Assembly: GCA_964599655.1 (NCBI GenBank)
Contig: CAZRGV010000046.1
Coordinates: 1-41,711, forward strand
DNA length: 41,711 bases
Source of the DNA: CAZRGV01 sp964599655
GTDB lineage: Bacteria; Planctomycetota; Planctomycetia; Isosphaerales; Isosphaeraceae
Direction: 5' to 3'
Within the stretch, counting starts at the first letter, position 1, and every line of letters begins with the position of its first letter. The translations under genes and the position numbers were made by a program. Shown one piece after another: positions 26,382 through 34,655 of the stretch. The notes under the pieces were generated by a model, which saw only the letters and a list, made by a program, of their open reading frames with translations, ran no database searches and had not been told where the DNA came from.

Positions 26382-26491
26382 GGTTCGTTGTGGCCTGAAC
26401 CGGGTTTTGGAATCCGTGAGATCGTCTTCAAGACTAATTTTCCGTGATCGTTCCGGCTAGATCCTGGGGGGGGCGGGACCGGGGGGCCGGT

Positions 26492-27598
26492 TCAATGGTG
26501 GGGCCGTTGCTCCACCGAGCCGACGCGAGGGACGGTCATGCGGTGCTCGGTGGCGGATCGCAGGACGGCCTCGCAGAGGGCGATGGTGCGGAGGTTGTCG
26601 TTGCCGGAGATGTCGGGTTCGTTGCCGGTTTCGAGGGCGAGAAGGAGGCCGGCCATCGGGCCGGCGAAGGCGTCGGGGAACCAGGCTTCGGGCCATCGGG
26701 GGCGATGCCAGATGCCGGGCTCGTCGACGGTGGCGAAGTCGATGGTGCTGGGGACGCGCTCGGGCCAGCCGGGCCAGCCGATCGTGCCGAGGGCGAGTCC
26801 CCGGGTTCCCTCGAACCGCCATCGGATGCCGATGTCGGCGGCGGCCCCCTCGCGAGCGGGGCCGGCCCAGACGTCGTCCCAGGCCGAGGCTCGGGCGCCG
26901 TTGTCGAATTCGAGGATATAGAGGTTGATGCCGTCGCGATGTTCGAACGGGGTTCGANNNNNNNNNNNNNNNNNNNNNNNNNNNNNNNNNNNNNAGTAGC
27001 GGAAGGTGTCCAGGTGGTGGATGCTCATGATGAAGGTTGAGAGCGAGCGGCCGCCGAGGGCCCAGGGCATCCAGTGGGGGATGGCCCGCATTTCGATGGT
27101 CGCCAGCACGGGATCACCCAGAGCGCCGCGATCGAGCAGCGTCTTGAGGGCCCGCACCGAGTGGTCGAAGCGCATGTTCTGGTTGACCTGGAGCACGATG
27201 CCCGCCTTGCGGCAGGCCAGGACGATTTCCTTCGCGTCGTCGAGCGATAACGCCAGCGGCTTCTGGGCCAGGATGCCCCGGACTTTTCGGGGGTGAGCGA
27301 GAATCCGATGAATGATCCCCGGCTGCGAGGCGGGCGGCACGGCGACGTCGACGATGGACACGGACGGGTCGTCGAGCATCGCCTCGAGCGTGTCGAAGAC
27401 CTTCGGGATGTTCCGGAGCCGGGCGACCTCCTCGGCCGTCGATCGGGTTCGCGAGGTGATTCCCGCCACCGGAAAACCAGCCTGGGCGTAAGCGACAAGG
27501 TGGCAGTCTCGCACGATGAACCCGGCGCCGACGACGCCGATCGCGAGGTCGCGCCGCTGGGGCATCGGAGGCAGGTAGTCGAGGTCGATGTCGGTCAT
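26492..27598 (-). CDS. Gfo/Idh/MocA family oxidoreductase (with assembly gap)
   Basis: About 368 residues including 13 unknown codons. The Rossmann motif is GVVGAGFIVRDCHLVAY near residues 21-37. The family motif appears as GILAQKPLALSLDDAKE, with Gln in place of the usual Glu but the catalytic Lys kept. The central block is MSIHHLDTFRY, directly before the gap, and the C-terminal part contains TPFEHRDGINLYILEFDNGA. The frame is continuous across the 37 N, and the missing piece fits the length expected from relatives. GAGAG lies eight bases before ATG 27598. It is predicted to be a cytoplasmic NAD(P)-dependent sugar or polyol dehydrogenase of unknown substrate. Confidence 0.88.
   Translation of the reverse strand: MTDIDLDYLPPMPQRRDLAIGVVGAGFIVRDCHLVAYAQAGFPVAGITSRTRSTAEEVARLRNIPKVFDTLEAMLDDPSVSIVDVAVPPASQPGIIHRILAHPRKVRGILAQKPLALSLDDAKEIVLACRKAGIVLQVNQNMRFDHSVRALKTLLDRGALGDPVLATIEMRAIPHWMPWALGGRSLSTFIMSIHHLDTFRYXXXXXXXXXXXXXRTPFEHRDGINLYILEFDNGARASAWDDVWAGPAREGAAADIGIRWRFEGTRGLALGTIGWPGWPERVPSTIDFATVDEPGIWHRPRWPEAWFPDAFAGPMAGLLLALETGNEPDISGNDNLRTIALCEAVLRSATEHRMTVPRVGSVEQRPHH
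26958..26994. other. Assembly gap (37 N)
   Basis: A run of 37 N within the oxidoreductase gene at 26492-27598. The reading frame is kept across it, so the stated length is plausible. Confidence 0.95.
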
Positions 27599-27708
27599 GG
27601 CGTGGTCTCTCGGTTCGGGTCGTGGGTCGTGTTCATGGTAATCGCGAGGCGACGGGCGTCCAGCGCGTTGCCCGGCTCGAACGGAACTTGACGGGCTCTG
27701 GGTGTGCA

Positions 27709-27737
27709 TTGCCTCGTCTCGTCGAATGGTCGATAAT
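27709..27737 (+). promoter_or_regulatory. Possible sigma-70 promoter for the zinc-ribbon gene pair
   Basis: TTGCCT (27709-27714) and GATAAT (27732-27737; five of six) are separated by exactly 17 bases, about 100 bases upstream of the gene at 27840. Identified by eye. Confidence 0.45.
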
Positions 27738-27839
27738 CCTTAGGGAGCGGTTGAGGCGACGGGTCGCCGTGGAGGATCTCGGAGCGCGATCCAGCGACGG
27801 CGGACTTCATTCCCCCCTTGTGAGAGGCCCTGCGGCTCC

Positions 27840-28433
27840 ATGTCCGAATCGACTCCGGAATCTCGCGCGTGCCCGAAATGCGGGGCGGCCGTGCCGGCCG
27901 ATGCGGGGCGTTGCCCGGCGTGCGACAGCGACGTGATCGCGAGCCAACCGATCAACCCGTATGCTCCGCCCCGCGCGGCCGAACCGGCGCATCCGACATT
28001 CACGCTCGCCACGACGCTGTGGACGATCGGCGTCATCGCGTTGGGCCTGGGCCTGTTCCGCGCACAGCCAGGGCTGGGCATCGCGTTTGTCATCGTGACC
28101 GCGCCGGCGCTGATCCGGACGGCGGTCATGGCTTCGAGGCGTCGCGCGAGCGGGCAGCCGTCGACGACCGGAGAACGCATCAACGACTTCGTCATCTCAT
28201 GGGGGCTTGCCCTGATCGTCACCATAGCCTCGGGTATCGCTTTCGTGGCCACATGTTTTCCATCAGGAATGTTTTTTATCAGTGTCATCGACATGAGCGG
28301 CTTGATTCCGGCGATCCTGATCGGTGTCGCGGCGGCGGGGGTCGTGGCGTGGAAGCTAGGCGGAGTTCTGTTCGCCATCCGACCTGACCCGGCAGGCGAG
28401 ATTCGCGTTTTACCCGACGAGAAGAAACCATAG
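27840..28433 (+). CDS. Zinc-ribbon membrane protein, function unknown
   Basis: 197 residues. The N-terminus holds a zinc ribbon (ACPKCGAAVPADAGRCPACD, residues 10-29), followed by a Pro/Ala linker and about four membrane segments (LWTIGVIALGLGLF, LGIAFVIVTAPALI, WGLALIVTIASGIAFVATCF, LIPAILIGVAAAGVVAW). The cytoplasmic tail is short and charged. The arrangement of zinc ribbon plus membrane bundle is common in planctomycetes and has no assigned function. It is a distant tandem paralogue of the next gene. A GAGAGG lies about 12 bases before the ATG, which is far. Confidence 0.75.
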   Translation: MSESTPESRACPKCGAAVPADAGRCPACDSDVIASQPINPYAPPRAAEPAHPTFTLATTLWTIGVIALGLGLFRAQPGLGIAFVIVTAPALIRTAVMASRRRASGQPSTTGERINDFVISWGLALIVTIASGIAFVATCFPSGMFFISVIDMSGLIPAILIGVAAAGVVAWKLGGVLFAIRPDPAGEIRVLPDEKKP

Positions 28434-28526
28434 CGGTCGGTCGGAATCTCCCGGGCAGGCCAAGGCGGCGGAATGGCGAGTCCGATTGAGACGACGATAA
28501 CCCGGCCATTGGTCGGAGGAGATGCC

Positions 28527-29084
28527 GTGATCGGAGCCGCCGAACCCTCCTGGACGTGCCCGGCCTGCGGGACAGTCAACGACCGAACGGCGTTGACCTG
28601 CCGACACTGTGCCAGGCCGATGGTGCCGGGAGGACGGCTTCGAGTGGCCGACATGATGTTGGCAATCGCGGTCGTCAGCGTCGGCCTCGCCACCCTCCGA
28701 TGGTTTCCGGGGCTGGGGGTGTTCTTGCTGTTCGCCTCGCTGCTGGCGATGGGCCGCACCTTCGGCGAGATGACACGACGACGAGACGCGGGATCACCGA
28801 TGACATTCCCACAGAAGGCGGTCTTGCTGTCAACGTCGCTGGTGGTGGGCGGCGTCCTGATCCTTGCCTCGACGATTGCGTTTGTTCTGACATGTACTGG
28901 GGTCAGCATGCTCTCTTTGGGTCTGACCCCGGTTCTCTTTCTGGGTGTTCTCCTGGGAGTGTTCGCGGCCGTAGTCGTCTCGTACACGATTCGGGAGACG
29001 CTCTGGCCGATCCGAGGCGCTGGAGCGAAGCGAGAGAAGATGGCGAGCGAGAATCGTAAAAAAGATGAAATGACTCTCGAATGA
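28527..29084 (+). CDS. Zinc-ribbon membrane protein, paralogue of the preceding gene
   Basis: 185 residues. A zinc ribbon (WTCPACGTVNDRTALTCRHC, residues 9-28) is followed by about four membrane segments (VADMMLAIAVVSVGLATLRW, LGVFLLFASLLAMG, LVVGGVLILASTIAFVLTC, LTPVLFLGVLLGVFAAVVV) and a Lys/Glu-rich tail (KREKMASENRKKDEMTLE). The plan equals that of the upstream gene, but sequence identity is low outside the ribbon. I prefer GTG 28527 as the start because GGAGGAG (28515-28521) lies five bases upstream and the ribbon then begins near residue 10 as in the paralogue; ATG 28473 is the alternative. The two genes are probably one operon. Confidence 0.72.
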   Translation: MIGAAEPSWTCPACGTVNDRTALTCRHCARPMVPGGRLRVADMMLAIAVVSVGLATLRWFPGLGVFLLFASLLAMGRTFGEMTRRRDAGSPMTFPQKAVLLSTSLVVGGVLILASTIAFVLTCTGVSMLSLGLTPVLFLGVLLGVFAAVVVSYTIRETLWPIRGAGAKREKMASENRKKDEMTLE

Positions 29085-29514
29085 AAACGAACGAAACTCA
29101 TAGAGAGGGATCTCGAAGACTCGGAGCCAGTGCTCGCTCTGAAACCGGCTCAGAGGCGTTTCGGCGAGGTGGCTGGGTTGGCGATACCGGCGGCGGTCCT
29201 GTTGGCGCCGCCGCTGGAGCGCGCCGTGAGGGTCGCGGTGAGACGTATTGATCGAAGAATTTATGTATGAAGTTTAAAAAATAGTGAAACTCATCGTATT
29301 CGAGGACGTTGACGGTGGGGAGGATCGTGCTCTGTGTCATGGCGACGGCCGCGTCACGCCTCGCCGAGTTTCTCGTGGCCCTTGACGTTCCGGCTCCAGG
29401 CGGTGGACGTTCCTCAACCGGGATCGGGCCTGGAGTGCTCACGGCGGCGATGTTGCCATTTTAATAACATTCGCCGTTTTTCGACTTTTTCAAAGGCAAA
29501 GGCTTTGATCCACG
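29085..29514. other. Intergenic region with AT-rich patches
   Basis: About 430 bases. Unusually AT-rich stretches at 29250-29300 and 29455-29500 stand out from the surroundings and may carry promoters for the next gene. A minus-strand frame (29098-29340) could encode a short protein beginning MTQSTILPTVNVLEYDEFHY, but it has no ribosome site and ends in low-complexity sequence. I do not call it. Confidence 0.45.
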
Positions 29515-30261
29515 ATGGACCTGACCTATTCCGCCATCATGGGGTTGGCCGTCGCGACGGGGCTGGTGCTCTCGCGGCTCATGCGGCGGCCATTGGGCCT
29601 GAGCCGGACCGAGCGGATCGGCATCGCGCTCGGGGCGTTCTGTGGCGCGATGATCGCGGCGAAGCTGCCGTTTGTCCTTGCTGACTGGGACGGGTTTCTG
29701 AGCGGGCGCGCCTGGTTCGAGAACGGCAAGACCATCGTGTTCGGACTGGTTGGAGGCTACTTCGGTGTCGAGGTGGCGAAGTGGTCGCTCGGCGTCGGCG
29801 TGAAGACGGGAGACGGCTTCGCCGTGCCGGTGGCCGCCTCGGTGGCGATCGGCCGGCTTGGCTGCTTTCACGCGGGTTGCTGTCACGGGGTGGTGACACG
29901 CTTGCCCTGGGGCGTCGACTTCGGCGACGGGTTGCGACGGCATCCGACGCAGCTCTATGAGTTCGCGTTCCACCTCTCGGCCGCGTTCGTCCTGGCCTGG
30001 CTGCTCCCTCGTGGCTGGTTTCGGGGCCAGCTCATCAAGCTGTATATCATGGTCTACTTATGCTATCGGTTCGTCACGGAATTCCTTCGGCCCGAGCCGG
30101 TCCTCTGGCTGGGATTGTCGGGCTACCAGTGGGCATCGCTGGCGCTACTGCCCGTGTTCGCCGCGCTCTGGACGCGTGATGCCTCAGGGTTCGGCGCGAT
30201 GCAATATCATGACATACAAGAACAACAGCAATCATTGAGTCATGATATTGGTTCGGAATAA
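29515..30261 (+). CDS. Lgt-family membrane protein with Cys/His-rich active-site region
   Basis: 248 residues with about seven membrane segments. It belongs to the prolipoprotein diacylglyceryl transferase family by overall plan and by GKTIVFGLVGGYFGVEVAKW (71-90), IGRLGCFHAGCCHGVVTRLP (112-131) and RHPTQLYEF (142-150). True Lgt transfers diacylglycerol to the lipobox Cys and relies on His and Arg residues, including an HGG motif and GRxGNFxNxE. Here the His of HGG is absent and the Asn/Glu positions are replaced by a Cys/His cluster (CFHAGCCH); the Arg of GR is kept. It is therefore a divergent family member, and its reaction should not be assumed. The tail is hydrophilic and Gln-rich (HDIQEQQQS). 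No strong ribosome site precedes the ATG. Confidence 0.78.
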   Translation: MDLTYSAIMGLAVATGLVLSRLMRRPLGLSRTERIGIALGAFCGAMIAAKLPFVLADWDGFLSGRAWFENGKTIVFGLVGGYFGVEVAKWSLGVGVKTGDGFAVPVAASVAIGRLGCFHAGCCHGVVTRLPWGVDFGDGLRRHPTQLYEFAFHLSAAFVLAWLLPRGWFRGQLIKLYIMVYLCYRFVTEFLRPEPVLWLGLSGYQWASLALLPVFAALWTRDASGFGAMQYHDIQEQQQSLSHDIGSE

Positions 30262-30317
30262 GAGCGCGCCCGAGAAGTAAACGGTTTTTATTATGGCCGG
30301 GTGTTGCCGGTTCGCTA

Positions 30318-30331
30318 AAATCCATGGATTT
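30318..30331. promoter_or_regulatory. Perfect 14-base palindrome upstream of the CAP gene
   Basis: AAATCCATGGATTT is a perfect palindrome in the otherwise gene-free stretch 30262-30509. It could be an operator for the CAP-domain gene, or chance in an AT-rich patch. Confidence 0.25.
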
Positions 30332-30509
30332 CTCCATGAGAGATGAATTGGGCTTGCACGTTCTGGGGGGTCTTGCTCATTCTGTCTGCGGATGCGGGAG
30401 CCGCGATGGTTCGTGAGGACAGGGAACGACGAACGTGAGTCCTCACCGTGGTGTGTTTCGGGTCGCACGGAGCGGCCTGAGCCCGCATCGGGGTTACGGA
30501 GAGACAGTC

Positions 30510-31052
30510 TTGAGTTTGCACAGCACCATCAGGAAGAGCACCCGCGTTGCCACGAAGGCCTTTTTCTCTCTGATCCTGTTTAGCGGTCTTGCCGGGACGT
30601 CCCTTGCCGACGGAGTTCCGGCGCCGGCATCGAAGCCGGCTCAGACCACCACGCAGCCGAAGCCGGCTGCCACGCCAGGGAAGCCTGAGGCGGCCAAGTC
30701 CGCGCAGGCGGCGGCCGAGCCGGCAAAGGCTGTCCAGCAACCGGCGGGCGACCCGTACGGGTTCACCGCGTGGCTCAACGCCACTCGGGCCCAGTATGGT
30801 CTTCCCGCTGTGGGTTACGACCCGAATCTGGCGGGCTGGGCGGCGGCCAACAACGCGCAGCAAGCGGCCCGAGGTATGGGCCACTTCGTGATGGGCCCCG
30901 CTCGTCGTCAGAACTGCGCCATGGGCAATTACGCGAGCATCGGTGCCATGTGGATGGCGTCGCCCGCCCATCGCGCGGCCCTTCTGGACCCGACGATCCG
31001 TTGGATCGGCGTGGCCGGGTACGGTGCCTACTGGACGTTCAACGCGTACTGA
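30510..31052 (+). CDS. Exported CAP/SCP-domain protein
   Basis: 180 residues. The signal peptide is SLHSTIRKSTRVATKAFFSL with the hydrophobic run ending near SLADG. A Pro/Ala/Lys-rich linker (residues 36-80) leads to a compact CAP (SCP/PR-1) domain: FTAWLNATRAQYGLPAVGYD (85-104), GHFVMG with His125, QNCAMGNYAS and MASPAHRAALLDPTIRWIGV with His154, ending YGAYWTFNAY. Bacterial CAP domains usually have Glu where Gln134 stands (GENIA), so one residue of the His-Glu-His set is changed. The function of bacterial CAP proteins is poorly known. TTG 30510 is chosen because GGAG (30498-30501) lies eight bases upstream and the signal peptide then starts correctly; the frame is open to 30435. Confidence 0.82.
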   Translation: MSLHSTIRKSTRVATKAFFSLILFSGLAGTSLADGVPAPASKPAQTTTQPKPAATPGKPEAAKSAQAAAEPAKAVQQPAGDPYGFTAWLNATRAQYGLPAVGYDPNLAGWAAANNAQQAARGMGHFVMGPARRQNCAMGNYASIGAMWMASPAHRAALLDPTIRWIGVAGYGAYWTFNAY

Positions 31053-31084
31053 GGCGTGCTCTTCCCCCCTGATGGTCCTCAGGT

Positions 31085-31108
31085 CCCGCGGCGCTGGCGC
31101 GCCGCGGG
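31085..31108. terminator. Perfect GC hairpin between convergent genes
   Basis: CCCGCGGCG (31085-31093) pairs with CGCCGCGGG (31100-31108) around a six-base loop. It lies between the stops of the CAP gene (31052, plus) and the DUF1080 gene (31126, minus). T-tracts are weak on both sides, so it may slow or end transcription in both directions. Confidence 0.6.
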
Positions 31109-31125
31109 GTTGTGCTGTCAATCTC

Positions 31126-31773
31126 TTACAACGGCCGGACGCTCACGTTCTTGAAGTCGACGTGGCTCTCGGTGTCGTGATTCTGCAAACCGATGTAACC
31201 CGACTGGGGCCGGGGTCCGCGCATTGGCTCATAATCATGCTTGCGCTCGGGCACCGGACCCTTCGGGTCGAAGCTGTTGACCGGCACTCCGTTGACCGAC
31301 ACCTGGACGAGGTCGCCTTTGAGCGTGATCTCGAGTGTGTTCCACTCGCCGACCTTGCCCGGCTGGGCATCGGCCTTGGAGAGGGAATAGATCGCGCCGG
31401 TGCGGTGAAACGGATCGGCGGCATCGCAGATTTGCACCTCATAGCCGTGATGCACGGCGAACCATTCGTCCTTCGGCTTGTCGGCGATTCGGATGAACAC
31501 GCCCGAATTGGATGCCTTGCTCGACGTCTTGTAAACGACGCGGATCACGCAGTTGCCCAGCTTTTCCTTGGTGTACCAGAGCAGGCCCATGCCGCCCTCG
31601 GTCCGGAGCACGCCGTCCTTGAGGACGAACCTGCCCGGTCCGACATGCTCCCAGCCGTCGAGGCTTTTGCCGTCGAAGATCGGCCGCCAGCCGCTCGTTT
31701 TCTCGTCGTCGGCCAGGGTAGAAACGGATGAGCCGAGCAAAAGGAGCGTGACCGCAAGTACGTTGCGTTTCAT
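31126..31773 (-). CDS. DUF1080 (3-keto-disaccharide hydrolase-type) exported protein
   Basis: 215 residues. Signal peptide MKRNVLAVTLLLLGSSVSTL, cleaved near ADDEK. The rest is a DUF1080 jelly-roll domain, recognised by WRPIFDGKSLDGWEHVGPGR (residues 29-48), VLRTEGGMGLLWYTKEKLGN, NSGVFIRIADKPKDEWFAVH, GEWNTLEITLKGDLVQVSVN, and the closing SGYIGLQNHDTESHVDFKNV. Members are concanavalin-like glycoside-binding or hydrolysing proteins, very abundant in planctomycetes; some hydrolyse 3-keto-glucosides. AAGGAT lies eight bases before the ATG at 31773. It is on the same strand as the glycan operon upstream, starting about 70 bases after its last gene, and could belong to that transcript. Confidence 0.9.
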   Translation of the reverse strand: MKRNVLAVTLLLLGSSVSTLADDEKTSGWRPIFDGKSLDGWEHVGPGRFVLKDGVLRTEGGMGLLWYTKEKLGNCVIRVVYKTSSKASNSGVFIRIADKPKDEWFAVHHGYEVQICDAADPFHRTGAIYSLSKADAQPGKVGEWNTLEITLKGDLVQVSVNGVPVNSFDPKGPVPERKHDYEPMRGPRPQSGYIGLQNHDTESHVDFKNVSVRPL

Positions 31774-31844
31774 CGTGGATGATCCTTGCTGATGGATTGG
31801 ACTCGGGGGGACTGGACCCATCAGACCGGTTGACGGCCGACGGG

Positions 31845-32672
31845 TCAAGCGTCGTCCCAGGATCGGAACCAGCGGTCGAACTCGTTCCCCGGCGTGTCGC
31901 GAAGGATGGCTCTCGCGGCGCGGCCGACCGCGAGTAGCGGAGCCAGTAGTGCCATCGAGAGGACAGTCGCTTTCCAGAGCCATAACCAGGCCGGACGCTG
32001 AAACCCCGCCGGAATGGCAAGCAGCGTCAGCGCGATCAGGACGACGTGGGGTTCGCACGCCTTGTACGCCGGCCAGGTGAGCACGCCTCGACCGCGACGG
32101 GGCCAAGGGGCGGGCGGCTCGGGCCGGCCGCCGGATCCGCCATCGACCCGGAAGGTTTTCGACTCTTGCTTCAGTCGTTGAAAGAACGATTTGTATCGGC
32201 AGTCGTTGTGGAGGTTCAGAAAGGTCCAGCCCGCCGCGATGAGGAATCCCGCGACCGTCCATCGCAATTCACCCGTTTGAAGGGCCAGGCCAAACCCGAG
32301 CGCGAAACCCAGGCTCAGGTTCGCGGCGTGATGCATCAGGTAGTCAAAATAAACGCCGCCGAGGCTCGATGTCCCTCGCCAGCGCGCGACTTGACCGTCG
32401 ACATGGTCGAGCCAGAACGCCAGGTGGAGCAGAGCCACTCCGATCACGAAGCCGGTTGGCGATCCGCTGGCGATCGCCAGGGCGGCACCGAGGTTCGAGG
32501 CCAGGGCCATGAGCGTGACCTGATGCGCCGAGAGGCCGAGTCGGACTGCGAGCCAGGTGCCATAAACGGCCGAAGGACGCGCCACGTGACAGGCCAGCCA
32601 GTTGCCGATTTCGCGATGCCGGGGCTTTTGCACACGGCCTCGAAGTTCTGTCAGGCTGGGCCGATCGTTCAT
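31845..32672 (-). CDS. CDP-alcohol phosphatidyltransferase family protein
   Basis: 275 residues with about six membrane segments. The family signature DG(x2)AR(x8)G(x3)D(x3)D is visible at residues 92-114 as DGQVARWRGTSSLGGVYFDY followed by LMH: Asp89, Asp92, Gly93, Ala96, Arg97, Gly106 and Asp110 are kept, but the fourth Asp is His114. In characterised members that Asp is thought to act as the base or metal ligand. Members join a CDP-activated alcohol to a second alcohol in the membrane (phospholipids, inositol phosphates). The start ATG overlaps the stop of the upstream GT-C gene as ATGA, so coupling is likely. A link to a phosphodiester-containing surface glycolipid is inferred from the neighbours. 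Confidence 0.85.
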   Translation of the reverse strand: MNDRPSLTELRGRVQKPRHREIGNWLACHVARPSAVYGTWLAVRLGLSAHQVTLMALASNLGAALAIASGSPTGFVIGVALLHLAFWLDHVDGQVARWRGTSSLGGVYFDYLMHHAANLSLGFALGFGLALQTGELRWTVAGFLIAAGWTFLNLHNDCRYKSFFQRLKQESKTFRVDGGSGGRPEPPAPWPRRGRGVLTWPAYKACEPHVVLIALTLLAIPAGFQRPAWLWLWKATVLSMALLAPLLAVGRAARAILRDTPGNEFDRWFRSWDDA

Positions 32673-34615
32673 CGCGATTCCCTCCCGGCGTCGGCCATTC
32701 TGGCTTCGGAACGAAGGTCGTAGAGGGCGTAATGGCGCATGACACGATCGGCGTCGATGATCGATTGCTCAAACAGAGGGGCCTGTTGCGCGAGCCAGGG
32801 AGCCAGCAGGCGCCCGAGCGTCGGGTCGAACTCGACGGCCGTTTCGGGGACGGGCGGGCAGAGCAAAAGATGGGTGAAGCCCTCGGCACGAAAATGTGCA
32901 ATGATCTCGGTGGCGGATTCGCCGTGACGTCCGAGCCCCGTGCGTCGACGGTGCGCGAGTTCCATGGAATACGGGCGAGGAATGTAGAAACCTCGATGGT
33001 CCTGACCGACGATCCGGGCCGAGGCCGGCAAGTTGGCCGCGATCCAGCGCCCCACGCGGTACGTCGGCTCGCGGCGAGACAGGTAGGCTTCGGACGACTC
33101 CTTGCCAATCACCACGAGGATCCCGTGCCTGGCTCGCGCGAGGGCCCACGCCGACTCGAATGCGAGAACCAGGAGCAAGGCGCCAACCATCACGCGGCCC
33201 AAGACGCTCTGTTGCTTCCAACAGTACGAGATCAGCCACGCCGCGGCCACCGACCACGGCCCGACCGCGATGAGAACAAATCGCATGCTCTGGCGTTGCG
33301 TGAGGCAAAGCATCAGAAAGGTATATGCTAACGCCGCGATGCCCCACACTCGCCTTGGCGATCGAATCACGAGCAGGGCTGGCAGGCAGAGCAGGAACAC
33401 CGGCCCAAACTGATGGGAATAGCTGTCGAATCGGTCGGGTTGGAGCGTCATCGGAGCCAGCGCGGTGAGCAGGTGGAAGAGGGTGACCGGCAAGGGGCGA
33501 AATTCGGACGCCAAAACCTCATCGATGCCGGAGCCGAAGAGGTGTCGGAAAAAGGGATGGACCGGATTTCCCGTGGCACGATAGGCCCGAAGATACCACC
33601 AGCTTCCGGTCAAAAGGAGTGTGGCCGAGAAGATGACGACATGGCGCCATAAGTGAGTTTGAGTGTGAACAGATACGCCATTTGCTTTGACTTGGGAATC
33701 GTTTCGGAGCCGGTTGCGGGATGTCGAGAGACAGGCCCCCAGCATGGCCAGGCCGAGCAGGCCGTCCCAGACGATCGCGGGATACTTGACGCCCAGGGTC
33801 AGACCCGCGAGGAGGCCGGTCAGCGCGGCGGCGCCGCTGGTGGGTCGCTCGCGCCATCGGAGCCAGGCGAAGAGCGTCGCGTTGCCCATCGCGGCCAGCG
33901 CCACGTCGTTCAGGGGGGCACCCATGCCGTTGGAGATTGCCGGAACGAGCAGAGCGATCGTTCCCGCCCAGCGCGCCCGGCGTCCCAGAACGGGCCGCGC
34001 CATCGACGTGACACTCGCCGCGAGGACCAGGCCGAACAGCCACTGGATGAGCCGGCAGGCGACCGGTCCCCGAAAGGCCAGCGCCACCGCGTAAAGCATC
34101 TCGACGACCAGCGGATAAACCGTCTCGTGCAGGTCGGGTTCATAGCGCGTGGCGTGGTTCCAGAGAAACAGCTTGGGCACTTGCAGGTGGTAGCAGAGCG
34201 CGTCCCCGTCGGTCACAGGGGCCATCGCGGTGAGCAAGGTGCCAAGGATCACGCCCGAAAGCGCCAGGTCAAACGCCCGATCAACCCATCGAGAACCCGG
34301 TTGATATTCGGATCTCGCTCTCAGCATCTCCTCGGATGATTCTCGATCGGCCGGCCAAGGGATACAAGTCCATGATCGATCGAAGAGGATGACGAGGACG
34401 CCGACGGCCAGGATTCCCGCGAGTCCGGCTGGCGTGAGCCATCCGGCCGTGCCGAGTCCAAGCGTCGCCAGGCTGAGCGCCCCGAGACCGGTCGGCACGG
34501 CCAGGGCCATCGCATCGGTGGGATGATCGGGAACCGGCGCGAGCCGACGAACGACGGCCAGTCCGGTTCCGGCCGACCAGATCGTGAGCAGCATCAGAAA
34601 TCCGAGGTCGTGCAT
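32669..34615 (-). CDS. GT-C type membrane glycosyltransferase
   Basis: 648 residues with at least ten membrane segments. It resembles PMT/GT39-like enzymes that move sugars from polyprenyl-phosphate donors outside the cytoplasmic membrane. After early helices comes VTDGDALCYHLQVPKLFLWN, an acidic outer loop, then LHETVYPLVVEMLYAVALAF. A second pattern, NDVALAAMGNATLFAWLRWR followed by LTGLLAGLTLGVKYPAIVWD, is usual in bacterial GT-C proteins. The C-terminal 130 residues are soluble and contain GRWIAANLPASARIVGQDHR. The stop overlaps the CDP-alcohol transferase start (ATGA) and the flippase gene ends 40 bases upstream, so it belongs to the glycan operon. Donor and acceptor are unknown. Confidence 0.82.
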   Translation of the reverse strand: MHDLGFLMLLTIWSAGTGLAVVRRLAPVPDHPTDAMALAVPTGLGALSLATLGLGTAGWLTPAGLAGILAVGVLVILFDRSWTCIPWPADRESSEEMLRARSEYQPGSRWVDRAFDLALSGVILGTLLTAMAPVTDGDALCYHLQVPKLFLWNHATRYEPDLHETVYPLVVEMLYAVALAFRGPVACRLIQWLFGLVLAASVTSMARPVLGRRARWAGTIALLVPAISNGMGAPLNDVALAAMGNATLFAWLRWRERPTSGAAALTGLLAGLTLGVKYPAIVWDGLLGLAMLGACLSTSRNRLRNDSQVKANGVSVHTQTHLWRHVVIFSATLLLTGSWWYLRAYRATGNPVHPFFRHLFGSGIDEVLASEFRPLPVTLFHLLTALAPMTLQPDRFDSYSHQFGPVFLLCLPALLVIRSPRRVWGIAALAYTFLMLCLTQRQSMRFVLIAVGPWSVAAAWLISYCWKQQSVLGRVMVGALLLVLAFESAWALARARHGILVVIGKESSEAYLSRREPTYRVGRWIAANLPASARIVGQDHRGFYIPRPYSMELAHRRRTGLGRHGESATEIIAHFRAEGFTHLLLCPPVPETAVEFDPTLGRLLAPWLAQQAPLFEQSIIDADRVMRHYALYDLRSEARMADAGRESR

Positions 34616-34655
34616 CCTTGTTTCTCAGGATTTGTCATGCGATCACAAGTTGAGA

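Noticed and set aside
29098..29442. Small minus-strand frame in an AT-rich gap
   Set aside because: No ribosome site, Pro/Ala/Arg-rich ending and no family; mentioned in the intergenic entry only.
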